Positions 1 to 8,717 of a stretch of DNA of 42,130 nt are shown one piece after another (the stretch's first letter is position 1; each line of letters begins with the position of its first letter). The stretch comes from Acetatifactor sp. (lineage in GTDB: Bacteria > Bacillota > Clostridia > Lachnospirales > Lachnospiraceae). Both the position numbers and the translations under genes were made by a program. The notes below the pieces were generated by a model that had not been told where the DNA came from, searched no databases, and was given only the letters and a program-made list of their open reading frames with translations. The stretch lies in the NCBI GenBank assembly GCA_022511385.1, contig JAFLRN010000019.1, positions 1 to 42,130 on the forward strand. The letters are read 5' to 3'.

Positions 1-277
1 TTCTTATATTGGTTTGCCGAATCACCCTTTGTTCCAATGCAACCGTAGGGGACAACCCCGTAATCTCACCGTAGGTCTGATTGGTTTCCGTTTCCAAGCC
101 GCTGAACATCAGATACCGACGTCTGCCTTCCTCATAAATCGTATCAAAGGCAAGACTGGACTTCCCCGAACCGCTCACACCGGTAATGACAGTCAGTTTT
201 CCTAACGGTATATCAACATCAATGTGTTTTAAATTATTTGTAAATGCGGCTCTGACCCGAAGCAAGTCCTCTCTCAT
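1..277 (-). CDS. UvrA-like ABC ATPase, N-terminal part (cut by window edge)
   Basis: The reading frame starts at the ATG at 277-275 and runs off the left edge. An AAAGGAG ribosome binding site lies a few bases upstream. The visible 92 residues contain the UvrA-type N terminus: an N-L-K-H-I-D-V-D-I-P-L-G-K motif, a Walker A loop GVSGSGKSS, and the typical FDTIYEEGRRRY segment. In UvrA this is the first ATPase module of the nucleotide excision repair damage sensor. The stretch after Walker A (FSGLETETNQTYGEITGLSP) departs from the canonical SLSAYARQFL of housekeeping UvrA, so this is more likely a UvrA paralogue of the short or drug-resistance type than UvrA itself. The full length cannot be judged here. 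Confidence 0.85.
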   Translation of the reverse strand, partial: MREDLLRVRAAFTNNLKHIDVDIPLGKLTVITGVSGSGKSSLAFDTIYEEGRRRYLMFSGLETETNQTYGEITGLSPTVALEQRVIRQTNIR

Positions 278-296
278 ATTACCGCTCTCCTTTATT

Positions 297-1241
297 CTAC
301 GATACCAATGATTCTTCTTTTAAAATCACATTATATATCACATCTAAATATTCTTTTGATACTTTTTTCGCCGTTGCCTGAATTACCACCACCAGTCCGT
401 ACTTCGGAAAAACTGCTATCTCATTTCCGCCAAAGCCCCTGGCAAAATATGCATCCTCATGAATCCACCACAGAAAACCATACTCCTGCATTCCAAAATA
501 CTTTACAAACTCATTGGTATCAATCTGTTTTGCTGTCGCCATCTTTAGATACGCTTCGCTAATGATTCGTTGTCCTTGATATTCTCCTCGGTTTAAACAT
601 AAATTTCCTATCTTGGCCATCTCCTGTGCTGTCAGCATACCGATGTTGCTCATATTATTGTTTCTTATTCCAAAATCATTATCAACCGCAGCACATACAA
701 TTCCAAGTGGCTTAAATAGATTCTCAACAATAAAATTCTCGATAGATTGCCCTGTCACCTTCTGTAACACCTGCGTCAGCAGATAAACATCCGCATCTTT
801 ATAATAGAATTTCGTTCCCGGCGTATATGCACTCGGAAGCTCTAAGATTGCCCGTCTCCAATCCTCCTCGGCTTCCACGGTTGAAAAGAGCGGTTGACTT
901 GCATGAATCCCAAACTGCCAATAGATTCCGGAGGAAAGCGTCAATAGATCTCTTATTGTAATTTTTCTATGCGCCTTTGCTGTCATATTATCGAACGACT
1001 CTCCCAAGTATTCACAAATATAGTCATCCAGTCTCACATATCCCCTGTCAACAGCAATTCCCGTTCCCAAGGAAATAATACTCTTTACAACAGAGGCAAT
1101 GTGATGCTTTTTTCCGTCAAACTCTTTATTAAAATTTTTCGAATAGACATCCTTGCCATTTTTTGTAATCAAAATATTGTCAATGTTCTTATATCTCATT
1201 TCATGTACATAATTTTCTATCCGATCAAGTGACTTCATCAT
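297..1241 (-). CDS. Serine hydrolase, class C beta-lactamase / penicillin-binding-protein fold
   Basis: A 314-residue protein with the SxxK nucleophile motif S-V-V-K near residue 50, in the usual setting HIASVVKSII. A tyrosine motif of the family appears as YYKDADVYLL, and a C-terminal RGFGGN segment takes the place of the KTG/HxG strand. These are marks of the beta-lactamase-related serine hydrolase family, which includes esterases, DD-peptidases and class C beta-lactamases; the substrate cannot be told. No signal peptide is visible, so the enzyme is probably cytoplasmic. The start was set at the ATGATG at 1241-1236, which overlaps the stop of the upstream AraC gene and has GAGGG just before it. 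A longer frame to 1307 lies inside the regulator gene and is unlikely. Translational coupling to the regulator is expected. Confidence 0.85.
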   Translation of the reverse strand: MMKSLDRIENYVHEMRYKNIDNILITKNGKDVYSKNFNKEFDGKKHHIASVVKSIISLGTGIAVDRGYVRLDDYICEYLGESFDNMTAKAHRKITIRDLLTLSSGIYWQFGIHASQPLFSTVEAEEDWRRAILELPSAYTPGTKFYYKDADVYLLTQVLQKVTGQSIENFIVENLFKPLGIVCAAVDNDFGIRNNNMSNIGMLTAQEMAKIGNLCLNRGEYQGQRIISEAYLKMATAKQIDTNEFVKYFGMQEYGFLWWIHEDAYFARGFGGNEIAVFPKYGLVVVIQATAKKVSKEYLDVIYNVILKEESLVS

Positions 1242-2128
1242 CCTACCCTCATTTTCATTACCGGTATATAGATTTCCATTTGTGCTGCTCCAAGTTGACA
1301 ATCCCATCTCTCATCATAATACTCAAAGTCAAAGAGCATGTCCCCACAAAGACAGTATTCTGAATTGGGCATCCACTCATGATAAATGTAGTGAAAAGCC
1401 TTGCCAATCTCGCCTTTGGCATTATTGCCATTTACGGTGAATACAGCATACTGCGCCTTGGGAATTCTTTTCACATACCAGTCTGCTGGGATATCGGTCT
1501 CATCCTTTATTTCCACAGCCGCCATATAATAAAACTGCAGCGGCTCCTTTGTAAAGTCTTCTGAATAGTCTTCAAATCCATACATATTGTTTGGATTCAT
1601 GCGGTCTATGGTTCCCATCTTAGCCTTTAATTCCTGCCAGGATTCTCCGATCACCTGAAATCCTTGACCAGTATGCTTTCGTGGGCCAGCCAGAATAAAG
1701 GAATCCCGTTCCACAAATTTGGGCTCGCTTACAAAATCTCCCTTGAAAGGAACTCGTTTCTTATAGCCCTCCAAAATGGTCTCAACACTCTTACAACTCA
1801 GTTTATTCTTCTGTTTTCTTGCGTCAGTGGGAAGCATCCCATACACATCCTTAAACATACGGTTAAAAGTTTGTATACTGTTAAATCCACAGCCATAGCA
1901 GATATCCGTAATCTTCGCGTCTGTTTCCTGCAGTTCCACACAGGCATGTGCCAATCGGCGCTTCTTCAAATAGTCCGTGACGGTCTGTCCCACTGCAGCA
2001 GAAAAAAGCCGATGAAAATGGAAGGGAGAATACCCGAACACCTCCGCAAGATGTTCATAGGTAATCTCTTCTTCCAAATGTTCTTCAACATAATACAATA
2101 CTTTTTCAATCAGCTGCAAGTTATTCAT
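1238..2128 (-). CDS. AraC-family regulator with C-terminal GyrI-like effector domain
   Basis: A 296-residue transcription regulator. Residues 1 to about 105 form the AraC double helix-turn-helix (SPFHFHRLFSAAVGQTVTDY, then CGFNSIQTFNRMFKDVYGML). Residues of about 125 to 296 resemble the GyrI/Rob effector-binding domain, including the usual AVFTVNG and FEYYDERW stretches near the end. Proteins of this layout (compare Rob, SoxS-like sensors, BmrR-type ligand domains) usually bind small hydrophobic or cationic molecules and activate detoxification genes. It is co-transcribed and translationally coupled with the serine hydrolase downstream (stop and start overlap in ATGATGA). The start has a GGAGG-type site upstream. 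Confidence 0.9.
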   Translation of the reverse strand: MNNLQLIEKVLYYVEEHLEEEITYEHLAEVFGYSPFHFHRLFSAAVGQTVTDYLKKRRLAHACVELQETDAKITDICYGCGFNSIQTFNRMFKDVYGMLPTDARKQKNKLSCKSVETILEGYKKRVPFKGDFVSEPKFVERDSFILAGPRKHTGQGFQVIGESWQELKAKMGTIDRMNPNNMYGFEDYSEDFTKEPLQFYYMAAVEIKDETDIPADWYVKRIPKAQYAVFTVNGNNAKGEIGKAFHYIYHEWMPNSEYCLCGDMLFDFEYYDERWDCQLGAAQMEIYIPVMKMRVG

Positions 2129-2210
2129 AAGCCCTCCTCCTTTTCGCTATTTTTAGTATATCCAAGGATTCTCACTTCTGGCTTATCATTTCTTGCGGTC
2201 TAAGGTATTT

Positions 2211-2639
2211 TTATTCCAGATCCTCCATCTGAAAACTTTCCGTTTTCAAGTCACAGTAATGTCTGCCCTTTATTGCTGTGAACTTTAACACACAATAATC
2301 TGGATCCGTAACGCCCTGCTTATAAAACATCGTATCGCCAGTACGCCAGATATCCTTCTTTGCCACATCATCCTGCAACACTTCCATCGTACCTGTCAGC
2401 ATGATTCCCTCGTACCGGAAACGGCCTTTGTTGTAAAAATATATACTTGCCTTTGAATTTTTCATATACTGTTGCGAACGCATGGAAGATGTGTTTGTTG
2501 TAAAATAAAAGCAATTCCCATCAATTTTGCGGGGCATAAACATTGCTTTCATATTTGGAAAGCCGTTTTCATCTACGGAAGCAATGAAGGCCACCTTTTG
2601 CTTTTGTATAAATTCAATCATTTGTTCTCTTGTTTTCAT
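2211..2639 (-). CDS. Pyridoxamine 5'-phosphate oxidase-fold protein
   Basis: A 142-residue split-barrel flavin-type protein. The N-terminal pattern KVAFIASVDENGFPNMKAMF and the following FYFTTNTSSMRSQQYMKNSK are typical of the pyridoxamine-phosphate-oxidase-like (general stress protein 26) family, which binds FMN, F420 or heme-like cofactors and often acts as a small redox or stress enzyme. The start at 2639 follows a GGGGAGG site; a longer frame to 2687 lacks one. It lies 34 bp downstream of the marR-type gene and is very likely in one operon with it. Its actual substrate is unknown. Confidence 0.85.
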   Translation of the reverse strand: MKTREQMIEFIQKQKVAFIASVDENGFPNMKAMFMPRKIDGNCFYFTTNTSSMRSQQYMKNSKASIYFYNKGRFRYEGIMLTGTMEVLQDDVAKKDIWRTGDTMFYKQGVTDPDYCVLKFTAIKGRHYCDLKTESFQMEDLE

Positions 2640-2673
2640 TGGATATCCTCCCCGTTCTAAAGTGATTTTTTTC

Positions 2674-3102
2674 TTAAAGATTTTCAATCAAAGTATGGAG
2701 TATTCGTGTAAGATACTGTTCAAACTGTTTTTGTTCATCCTCCGAAAAACCTTGATAGAATAATACATTCATCCTTTCCGATACAGCCTCATATTTGCCC
2801 TTTAAGGATTTCGCATAATTCGTAAGCGATACAATGGTTTGTCGGCGGTTTCTCGGATTGATTTCCCTTGCTACAATCCCCTTATTCACCATTCCGTCTA
2901 TAACAACAGATATTGTATTTTTGGCAAGAGACGTTTTCTCGCTTATTTCGCTGATTGTAAGATGATCCGTTTTCCATAGGATAAAAAGAATTCTTCCCTG
3001 CCCACCGCTTATTTCAAGACCACTTTCAAGTAACAATCTTTCGAATATTCTGTCTTGAAGCTGCTTTATTTGTGTGATATAAAATCCACCCCTTGTTTCC
3101 AA
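2674..3102 (-). CDS. MarR-family transcription regulator
   Basis: A winged-helix regulator of about 142 residues. The DNA-binding part is HLTISEISEKTSLAKNTISV followed by the wing VAREINPRNRRQTIVSLT, with the flanking dimerisation helices. The start is uncertain: a TTG at 3102 sits 6 bases after GAGGTG, while a GTG at 3111 lies inside that same site. TTG is preferred here. It heads a two-gene operon with the PPOX-fold protein. The promoter upstream carries a perfect inverted repeat just after the -10 element, which suggests autorepression, as is common in the family. Confidence 0.87.
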   Translation of the reverse strand: METRGGFYITQIKQLQDRIFERLLLESGLEISGGQGRILFILWKTDHLTISEISEKTSLAKNTISVVIDGMVNKGIVAREINPRNRRQTIVSLTNYAKSLKGKYEAVSERMNVLFYQGFSEDEQKQFEQYLTRILHTLIENL

Positions 3103-3123
3103 ACTAATCACCTCGAATCTTAT

Positions 3124-3179
3124 TAGAATATTTCTATATGGAACAGTTTGAGTATACCATAATTTTCTGCCTCAATCAA
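3124..3179 (-). promoter_or_regulatory. marR-type promoter with inverted-repeat operator
   Basis: On the minus strand TTGATT (3174-3179) and TATACT (3151-3156) are separated by exactly 17 bases. Downstream of the -10, at 3124-3136, is the perfect palindrome TAGAA-TAT-TTCTA. Its place between the expected transcription start and the start codon fits a repressor site for the MarR protein coded right after it; the link is inferred. Confidence 0.6.
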
Positions 3180-3276
3180 TATAAATCGTAATGCCATTTC
3201 CGCCGTAAATTTTTTGATATTTTTACTTTCCTAATGCATTCCACACCATCACACTCATCCCGACATCATTACAAAA

Positions 3277-3306
3277 CCGCCGAGGACTGTTTCCAACCCT
3301 CGGCGG
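3277..3306 (-). terminator. Rho-independent terminator of the ECF sigma gene
   Basis: CCGCCGAGG (3277-3285) pairs perfectly with CCTCGGCGG (3298-3306), a 9-bp G+C-rich stem with a 12-base loop. On the minus strand it is followed by TTTTG. It lies directly after the stop of the sigma factor gene at 3313. Confidence 0.85.
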
Positions 3307-3312
3307 TATATC

Positions 3313-4869
3313 TCAATGTGTTTTAAATTGTATCATCACATCGCAATGGCAATTCGGGGAAGGCATTTCCACAGCACCTGTTCGCTGGCCATACTCTATG
3401 ATCACACTATACATTCCCCTAAACATACTCTGGCAAAAACGGTCTGCATCATCGTTTAAATGCTGGGGAAACAGCTTTTTGTATCCCGCAATGAATTTAT
3501 TTACCATTTCAGAATACATGGGCATAAGTGGGGCAAGATACTTCTCAGCGATTCGATCGAATTCTTCTTTTTGTTCTTTCGTAAAGGAAGGAACTGTTAC
3601 GAAAAAGCTGCCGTCCTGCTTTTTTACAATATATCCGTCCTGAATCGCATTCGCTAAAGATTCCTTATCTTCCGATGAACCGCTGCGTAAAATATCTTCA
3701 CAAACGTTGATATAATTGTCATACATCATTTCTCTGAATGTGATACCACTAATGCTATGGTATGCAGTATGACTGTATCCGCCGCGGCTTCCTGAGTTAC
3801 TGCAATGTTGTTCTCCAACCAAAATAGGCCTATGGTGCTTGCCGGTTTCCATATTGCCAATATAGCAAAATCTGTTACCATCATATTTTTCCTTGAATCG
3901 GGGGTATGGCAATTTACAGTAATGCTGACTGGCGTAGGAAAAGGCCATGACTCCATAGAGGTAATAAAGATCGGTTTCACATTTTTCTGCCCGGTAAAAA
4001 TCAATTCTGGCAGCATCACGCGCTATGTTGCCAAGGGCTTCCAGCAGCTTATCCATAATGGGCAGCAATGCTTTTTCAGCATTTTCTTCGCAGTAAATAC
4101 CGTACTTATCGGACCATATGACAAAATCGGTCTGATATTTGCCTTTTGTCACTTCTATAAGCGCATCCCTCTTTAACAGGTTATCCACCCGTTCCTCCAC
4201 ATAATACGCCGGCACCCCGCAGGTTTTTGCCAGTTCCTCCACACTGCATGCTTCTTCATAGCAATAATACAGGATATTCTGAGAGAGCGCATCGTTTATA
4301 TATACAGTGGGAAAAGGAATTGTTTTGCCGTTGTAATTTCCATTACCATATATATCCAAGCGTAATTTCACAGGTCTTAAAGCGGTTTCGTTCATTTCGT
4401 CACACTCCTTTTTAATCTTTTTCCGGGCTTCGAACAGCCGCCATGTAACTGTTCCCTCCGAAATATGTAGTTTTTCGGAGATCTGCTTTGTAGAAAGGCC
4501 ATCGTAATAGTAGAGAATGACAATATCGCGATAGATTGACGAAAGCATTGCTATTTTTGTCCGAAGAAAATCGTACAATTCTTCCTGTTCGTCGAAATAC
4601 TGATCTTCATAGGACAGATTTTCCGGCACGTCATAGGAGTACATCGCGCGCTGTTTTCCCATATGCCGACGGAAACTTTTCGTCACGTTGCGGGCCACAC
4701 CCCAAAGCCACGGTTCAAACTTGCTGTCATCCTTTAACTTTGGCAGTTCACGGATCACAGTAAAAAGGATTTCCTGGGACAGCTCGTCAGCCTCTTCCCG
4801 GGAGTAAGTATTGTTGACAGCATAGCCGTAAACCTTTTCAATGTAGCTCTCAAGTCGTTCGATATTCAT
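3313..4869 (-). CDS. ECF-type sigma factor with long C-terminal extension
   Basis: A 518-residue protein. Residues 1 to 75 match sigma-70 region 2 (EADELSQEILFTVIRELPKL, then FEPWLWGVARNV). Residues 100 to 155 match region 4 (IYRDIVILYYYDGLSTKQIS followed by EKLHISEGTVTWRLFEARKK). These would bind core RNA polymerase and promoter DNA. The remaining ~350 residues are an extension absent from ordinary ECF factors of about 180 residues. It begins with a winged-helix-like stretch (about 195-255, SVEELAKTCGVPAYYVEERV) and then a Cys-, Tyr- and Phe-rich region with no motif I recognise. No anti-sigma gene lies next to it, so the extension may do the sensing. ATG at 4869 was chosen because AGGTG stands 6 bases upstream; a GTG three codons earlier is possible. 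Confidence 0.88.
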   Translation of the reverse strand: MNIERLESYIEKVYGYAVNNTYSREEADELSQEILFTVIRELPKLKDDSKFEPWLWGVARNVTKSFRRHMGKQRAMYSYDVPENLSYEDQYFDEQEELYDFLRTKIAMLSSIYRDIVILYYYDGLSTKQISEKLHISEGTVTWRLFEARKKIKKECDEMNETALRPVKLRLDIYGNGNYNGKTIPFPTVYINDALSQNILYYCYEEACSVEELAKTCGVPAYYVEERVDNLLKRDALIEVTKGKYQTDFVIWSDKYGIYCEENAEKALLPIMDKLLEALGNIARDAARIDFYRAEKCETDLYYLYGVMAFSYASQHYCKLPYPRFKEKYDGNRFCYIGNMETGKHHRPILVGEQHCSNSGSRGGYSHTAYHSISGITFREMMYDNYINVCEDILRSGSSEDKESLANAIQDGYIVKKQDGSFFVTVPSFTKEQKEEFDRIAEKYLAPLMPMYSEMVNKFIAGYKKLFPQHLNDDADRFCQSMFRGMYSVIIEYGQRTGAVEMPSPNCHCDVMIQFKTH

Positions 4870-4959
4870 CCTTCTCACCTGCCTTTCATCTATAATGTGC
4901 TCCTATTTTTAATTTCATTGGGTGGTTTGTAAATTTCATGCTAAAAGTTCTCAAAATTA

Positions 4960-5019
4960 AAATTCCGAAATCAGGAATATCTAACCAAAATCATGTCAAA
5001 TATTCCCAAATCGGAATTT
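4960..5019. repeat. Imperfect long inverted repeat in the sigma/ANT(6) gap
   Basis: The 9-bp arms AAATTCCGA (4960-4968) and TCGGAATTT (5011-5019) are exact complements. Inside them a second complementary pair, GGAATAT (4974-4980) and ATATTCC (5000-5006), extends the structure across a short mismatch. The rest of the 4870-5127 gap holds nothing I can name. It could be a transcript hairpin or a binding site upstream of the sigma factor gene. Confidence 0.5.
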
Positions 5020-5127
5020 CATAGATTTGAATTAATGCAATCCTTTCATTACGGGCGGCTACTGCCCACTATCACTCTAACTTTCACCTTCATCTACGGA
5101 AACAATGATGCTTTCCTGCTTTTTCCA

Positions 5128-5982
5128 TTACTCATAATATTTCAGAAGATTATTTTTTACCTTCTTCATATAGTTTTCAATTCCTTTTTCCTCATCCTCA
5201 TCATATAGAAAACCCAGTTGCTCAGCCACATCCCTGGCAACATCTCCAAACAAATACAACATTTCGAAAGCAGCCGCCCAGATATGTTCATATGCTGCAT
5301 CCGAATAAGTTTTTGTGAATCTCTCATATATTTGCGGCGGTAGAAATTTCTTAAAATATTTTCCGTTTTTTCCCACGGATACTGAAAAATTATGTTGGAC
5401 ACCCACACACCACGAAAGCATTTGTATCAGCATGTCACGGACATAGTGATTGAGCTGTTCCATGGCATACGAGAGTTCTTCTCTTGCAATTCCCTTTGCA
5501 ACATTATTCAGACACCAGTGAAACTCATTGCAGCAGTCAGAAAAGATTTTTTGATTGGGCTTTCGCACATACCAGAAATCCTTCTTAATAGCAAGCTCCG
5601 GTAAACCGTTGTCCTTATCCAATAAAATGATGGATGGTTCTCCGTCATCATAATACGAGTAGCGTGTTATTTGCAGATCGATCCTGTTTCCATCCGGAAA
5701 GATCATGAGGTATGCATAGTTTCCATCCCCATCCGGCGGCATCAGCTCCATACTTTCCGGCTTTTGTACCAAAGACGGTTTTCCAAACTGCTCTTCGATC
5801 CATTGCATATTGTCCCAATAGGCACTTACATCTCTCACGAAATATACCATGTCAAAATCCTGATAGATATCCACAGGACAGTCTGGATTGGCTCTTGATC
5901 CTGTCATCATAACTGCCCTTATGTTTTCATCATTCCTTGCTATGTTTAACACAAGCTCAATGATTTCGTCCGGTGTTCTCAT
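5128..5982 (-). CDS. Aminoglycoside 6-adenylyltransferase-like protein, ANT(6)/AadE family
   Basis: A 284-residue nucleotidyltransferase. The MTGSRAN motif (about residues 26-32) with QDFDMVYFV (D42, D44) is the metal- and nucleotide-binding site of the ANT(6)/AadK family, which adenylylates streptomycin. RIDLQITR supplies the third acidic residue region. The C-terminal helical part (HWCLNNVAKGIAREELSYAM) and the length agree with the family. Chromosomal relatives are common in Firmicutes and vary in activity, so resistance is not proven. The start at 5982 was set by a GGAG site; the upstream extension to 6012 is Cys- and Met-rich and unlike the family. It stands alone between the sigma gene and the trp operon end. 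Confidence 0.88.
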   Translation of the reverse strand: MRTPDEIIELVLNIARNDENIRAVMMTGSRANPDCPVDIYQDFDMVYFVRDVSAYWDNMQWIEEQFGKPSLVQKPESMELMPPDGDGNYAYLMIFPDGNRIDLQITRYSYYDDGEPSIILLDKDNGLPELAIKKDFWYVRKPNQKIFSDCCNEFHWCLNNVAKGIAREELSYAMEQLNHYVRDMLIQMLSWCVGVQHNFSVSVGKNGKYFKKFLPPQIYERFTKTYSDAAYEHIWAAAFEMLYLFGDVARDVAEQLGFLYDEDEEKGIENYMKKVKNNLLKYYE

Positions 5983-6053
5983 ACACATATCTCCGCATTC
6001 CTTCCCGCACAAAGCAAATGGTCCTTAAGTTTATTTATAGATGTAATATAGCA

Positions 6054-6069
6054 AAAAAGGCCGCTTTTT
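6054..6069 (-). terminator. Possible weak terminator after trpA
   Basis: On the minus strand AAAAAG, a 4-base loop and CTTTTT form a short hairpin with a T-run, 30 bases beyond the trpA stop. The stem is A/T-rich, so efficiency is doubtful. Confidence 0.4.
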
Positions 6070-6098
6070 CATAATCCCACTATAATTACTATTCTTCT

Positions 6099-6884
6099 CT
6101 ATATTTCTGCCACAGCATCCTTCATGCTCTTAACATATTTGTAAATCTCCGGTGCCGCTTTGTCTCCATACTGGGCTATTATTTTCACGATAGCGCTTCC
6201 CACGATGGCGCCGTCTGACACAGCAGCCATAGCCTTTGCCTGCTCCGGGGTGCTGATGCCGAAACCGATGGCACAGGGCACATCCGTCACCTTTCGGATG
6301 CTCTCCACGATAGCGCCCAAATCTGTCTTGATCTCGCTGCGGACACCGGTGACACCCATGGAGGACACTACATAGATAAAGCCTTTTGCCTCGGATGCGA
6401 TCTCCCGAATCCGGCTCTCAGAGGTGGGCGCGATCATGGAGATCAACGCCACATCCCTTGCATTGGCAGGCTCTTCCATTTCCAGCTTCTCCTCAAAGGG
6501 CAGATCTGGGATGATGATGGCATCTACACCCAGCTCCTTACATCTGTCAAAGAACCTGTCATATCCATAATGAAATACAGGATTTGCATATGTCATGAAC
6601 GCAAGAGGTATCTGGGATTTTTCCCTGACTCTCCTCACGATCTCGAAGGCTCCATCCGTAGTCATGCCGTTTTTCAGTGACCGGATGTTTGCATCCTGGA
6701 TCACCACGCCCTCTGCCGTTGGGTCAGAAAAAGGAATGCCAATCTCGATCAAATCCGCACCCGCTCTCTCCATCTCCAGAATGTACTCCACCGTACAGTC
6801 TGCATTGGGATCTCCCGCAGTCAGGAACGCAATAAACGCCTTCTTGTTGGGCGTATCAAAAACCTTTGACAATTTGTTATTCAT
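6099..6884 (-). CDS. trpA: Tryptophan synthase alpha chain
   Basis: A 261-residue TIM-barrel enzyme that splits indole-3-glycerol phosphate to indole and glyceraldehyde 3-phosphate and passes indole to TrpB. The catalytic regions are visible: [20 protein letters not shown] carries the family Glu and Asp, and the phosphate-binding end has [10 protein letters not shown] and GAIVGSAIV. The start at 6884 overlaps the trpB stop by 8 bases (CCATGAATAA) and has GGGGGGTGG upstream. The longer frame to 6986 lies within trpB and is discarded. It is the last gene of the trp operon. Confidence 0.97.
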   Translation of the reverse strand: MNNKLSKVFDTPNKKAFIAFLTAGDPNADCTVEYILEMERAGADLIEIGIPFSDPTAEGVVIQDANIRSLKNGMTTDGAFEIVRRVREKSQIPLAFMTYANPVFHYGYDRFFDRCKELGVDAIIIPDLPFEEKLEMEEPANARDVALISMIAPTSESRIREIASEAKGFIYVVSSMGVTGVRSEIKTDLGAIVESIRKVTDVPCAIGFGISTPEQAKAMAAVSDGAIVGSAIVKIIAQYGDKAAPEIYKYVKSMKDAVAEI

Positions 6885-8061
6885 GGATATCCACCCCCCT
6901 GTATCTTGCAATTGCAGCAACATCCTTATCTCCACGTCCTGACAGACAGATAATGATGCTCTGGTCAGGGCTGTAGTTCTTTGCAATCTTTCTCACATGC
7001 GCCACAGCATGGGCACTCTCGATGGCGCAGATAATGCCCTCGGTACGTGCGATATACTCAAAGGCGTCCACCGCCTCGTCATCGGTAATGGGCACATACT
7101 GAGCCCGGCCGATGTCATGAAGATATGCATGCTCCGGTCCGATGCCGGGATAATCAAGTCCCGCGGAAATGGAGTACACCGGTGCGATCTGACCGTACTC
7201 GTCCTGACAGAAGTAGGACTTCATGCCGTGGAAGATTCCAAGGCTGCCCGTGGCGATGGTAGCTGCGGTAAGAGCAGTGTCCACGCCCTTTCCAGCGGCC
7301 TCACAGCCGATCAGTTCCACCTCTTTATCCTCAATAAAGTTATAAAAGGCGCCCATGGAGTTACTTCCGCCGCCCACGCAGGCAACCACAGCCGCAGGGA
7401 GCTTTCCTTCTTTCTCCAAAATCTGGGCTTTCGCTTCCCTGCTGATCACACTCTGAAAATCACGGACGATCATTGGGAAGGGATGGGGCCCCATGACAGA
7501 ACCCAGCACGTACAGAGTATCATGCACCCGGTTGGTCCACTCCCTCATACACTCGTTGACAGCATCTTTCAGAGTCTGAGTTCCTGATGTGACTGGATGC
7601 ACCTTTGCTCCCAGAAGTTCCATGCGGTACACATTCAGCGCCTGGCGCTCCGTGTCCTCCTTGCCCATAAAGATTTCACATTCCATACCCAGCAGTGCCG
7701 CAGCGGTAGCTGTTGCAACACCGTGCTGGCCTGCGCCTGTCTCCGCGATAATACGGGTCTTTCCCATTTTCTTTGCCAGCAACGCCTGACCTAGCACATT
7801 GTTGATCTTGTGAGAACCGGTGTGGTTCAAATCCTCACGTTTCAGGTATATTTTTGCGCCACCCAGGTCCTTTGTCATTTTTTCTGCATAATACAGAAGT
7901 GATGGCCTGCCCGCATACTCCCTGTTCAAAGTGTCAAGCTCTGCCTGAAACTCCGGATCATTCTTGTACTTCTCGTAGCACTCCTCCAGATGAATCAATT
8001 CATTCATCAGAGTCTCGGAAATGTATTGACCGCCGTGTATCCCGTAACGTCCTTTACTCAT
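6877..8061 (-). CDS. trpB: Tryptophan synthase beta chain
   Basis: A 394-residue PLP enzyme that joins indole and serine to tryptophan. HTGSHKINN holds the PLP lysine, GGGSNSMG the phosphate-binding loop, and [11 protein letters not shown] the active-site glutamate region. Length matches the classical TrpB1 form that partners TrpA. An AAAAGGAGACAG site precedes the start. The 83-bp gap upstream to the P-loop gene contains only A/T-rich sequence. Confidence 0.98.
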   Translation of the reverse strand: MSKGRYGIHGGQYISETLMNELIHLEECYEKYKNDPEFQAELDTLNREYAGRPSLLYYAEKMTKDLGGAKIYLKREDLNHTGSHKINNVLGQALLAKKMGKTRIIAETGAGQHGVATATAAALLGMECEIFMGKEDTERQALNVYRMELLGAKVHPVTSGTQTLKDAVNECMREWTNRVHDTLYVLGSVMGPHPFPMIVRDFQSVISREAKAQILEKEGKLPAAVVACVGGGSNSMGAFYNFIEDKEVELIGCEAAGKGVDTALTAATIATGSLGIFHGMKSYFCQDEYGQIAPVYSISAGLDYPGIGPEHAYLHDIGRAQYVPITDDEAVDAFEYIARTEGIICAIESAHAVAHVRKIAKNYSPDQSIIICLSGRGDKDVAAIARYRGVDIHE

Positions 8062-8144
8062 GTCTGTCTCCTTTTACTTTTATATAAAATATTAAAACTA
8101 CATATAAAATCGAAAATAATTGCTTGTATTTATATAAATCTGTT

Positions 8145-8684
8145 CTAATGGATATCTATCTTCCCCTGTAACTGCTCAATTATAAATGTCACATTTTCTT
8201 CAATAGTCTTTGTTCCATCTATCCGTATCACAGGACAATCCACAGATTCTAACCAGTTTTCAGCGTAATTATCCTGTCTGGATTCCACCATTTTAAAAAA
8301 CGCTTCCTCCCGTTCATACAGATCTCCACCCGGCAGCATCCGACTGCCGAATTTCTGAAAAGAGCGGTTTCTGATCCGCTGCATACGAATCTCCTTGGGG
8401 ACCTCGATGAGTATGGCAAGTTGATAAAACGACCGGACATCTTCCCCATAATTTCCCCGAACGGCAGCAAAAACAAAATTTTCATGCGCCTTAATTTCAT
8501 CTGCAAGAAGCTTTCCTACCTCTTCCTCTGACCTGGGAGACGCATAAGGATCATTTGGGTCGTTTTTCGGAAAATACAGGTTTTCAAGATCAATAAAATG
8601 AAATCCCAGCCTTTCTGACAATGCTGCTCCTAGGGTACTCTTTCCGCTGCCATTTAACCCGCACACAATTATTCCGGTTCCCAT
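8145..8684 (-). CDS. P-loop kinase-like NTPase inside the trp operon
   Basis: A 179-residue protein with Walker A GLNGSGKST near the N terminus (GTGIIVCGLNGSGKSTLG), a FIDLENLYF segment in the place of a nucleoside or shikimate kinase substrate loop, and an Arg-rich lid (RMQRIRNRSFQKFGSRM). The fold is that of adenylate/shikimate/gluconate-type kinases, but I cannot name the substrate. The ATG at 8684 has GGAG upstream; an ATG eight codons earlier at 8708 has a weaker site. It sits between trpF and trpB, 9 bp from trpF, so it should be co-transcribed and T-box regulated, though no tryptophan role is known for it. An inserted passenger gene is as likely as a pathway role. Confidence 0.8.
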   Translation of the reverse strand: MGTGIIVCGLNGSGKSTLGAALSERLGFHFIDLENLYFPKNDPNDPYASPRSEEEVGKLLADEIKAHENFVFAAVRGNYGEDVRSFYQLAILIEVPKEIRMQRIRNRSFQKFGSRMLPGGDLYEREEAFFKMVESRQDNYAENWLESVDCPVIRIDGTKTIEENVTFIIEQLQGKIDIH

Positions 8685-8717
8685 ATATTTTCTCCATCCC
8701 TTTTTCATAAACTTAAC

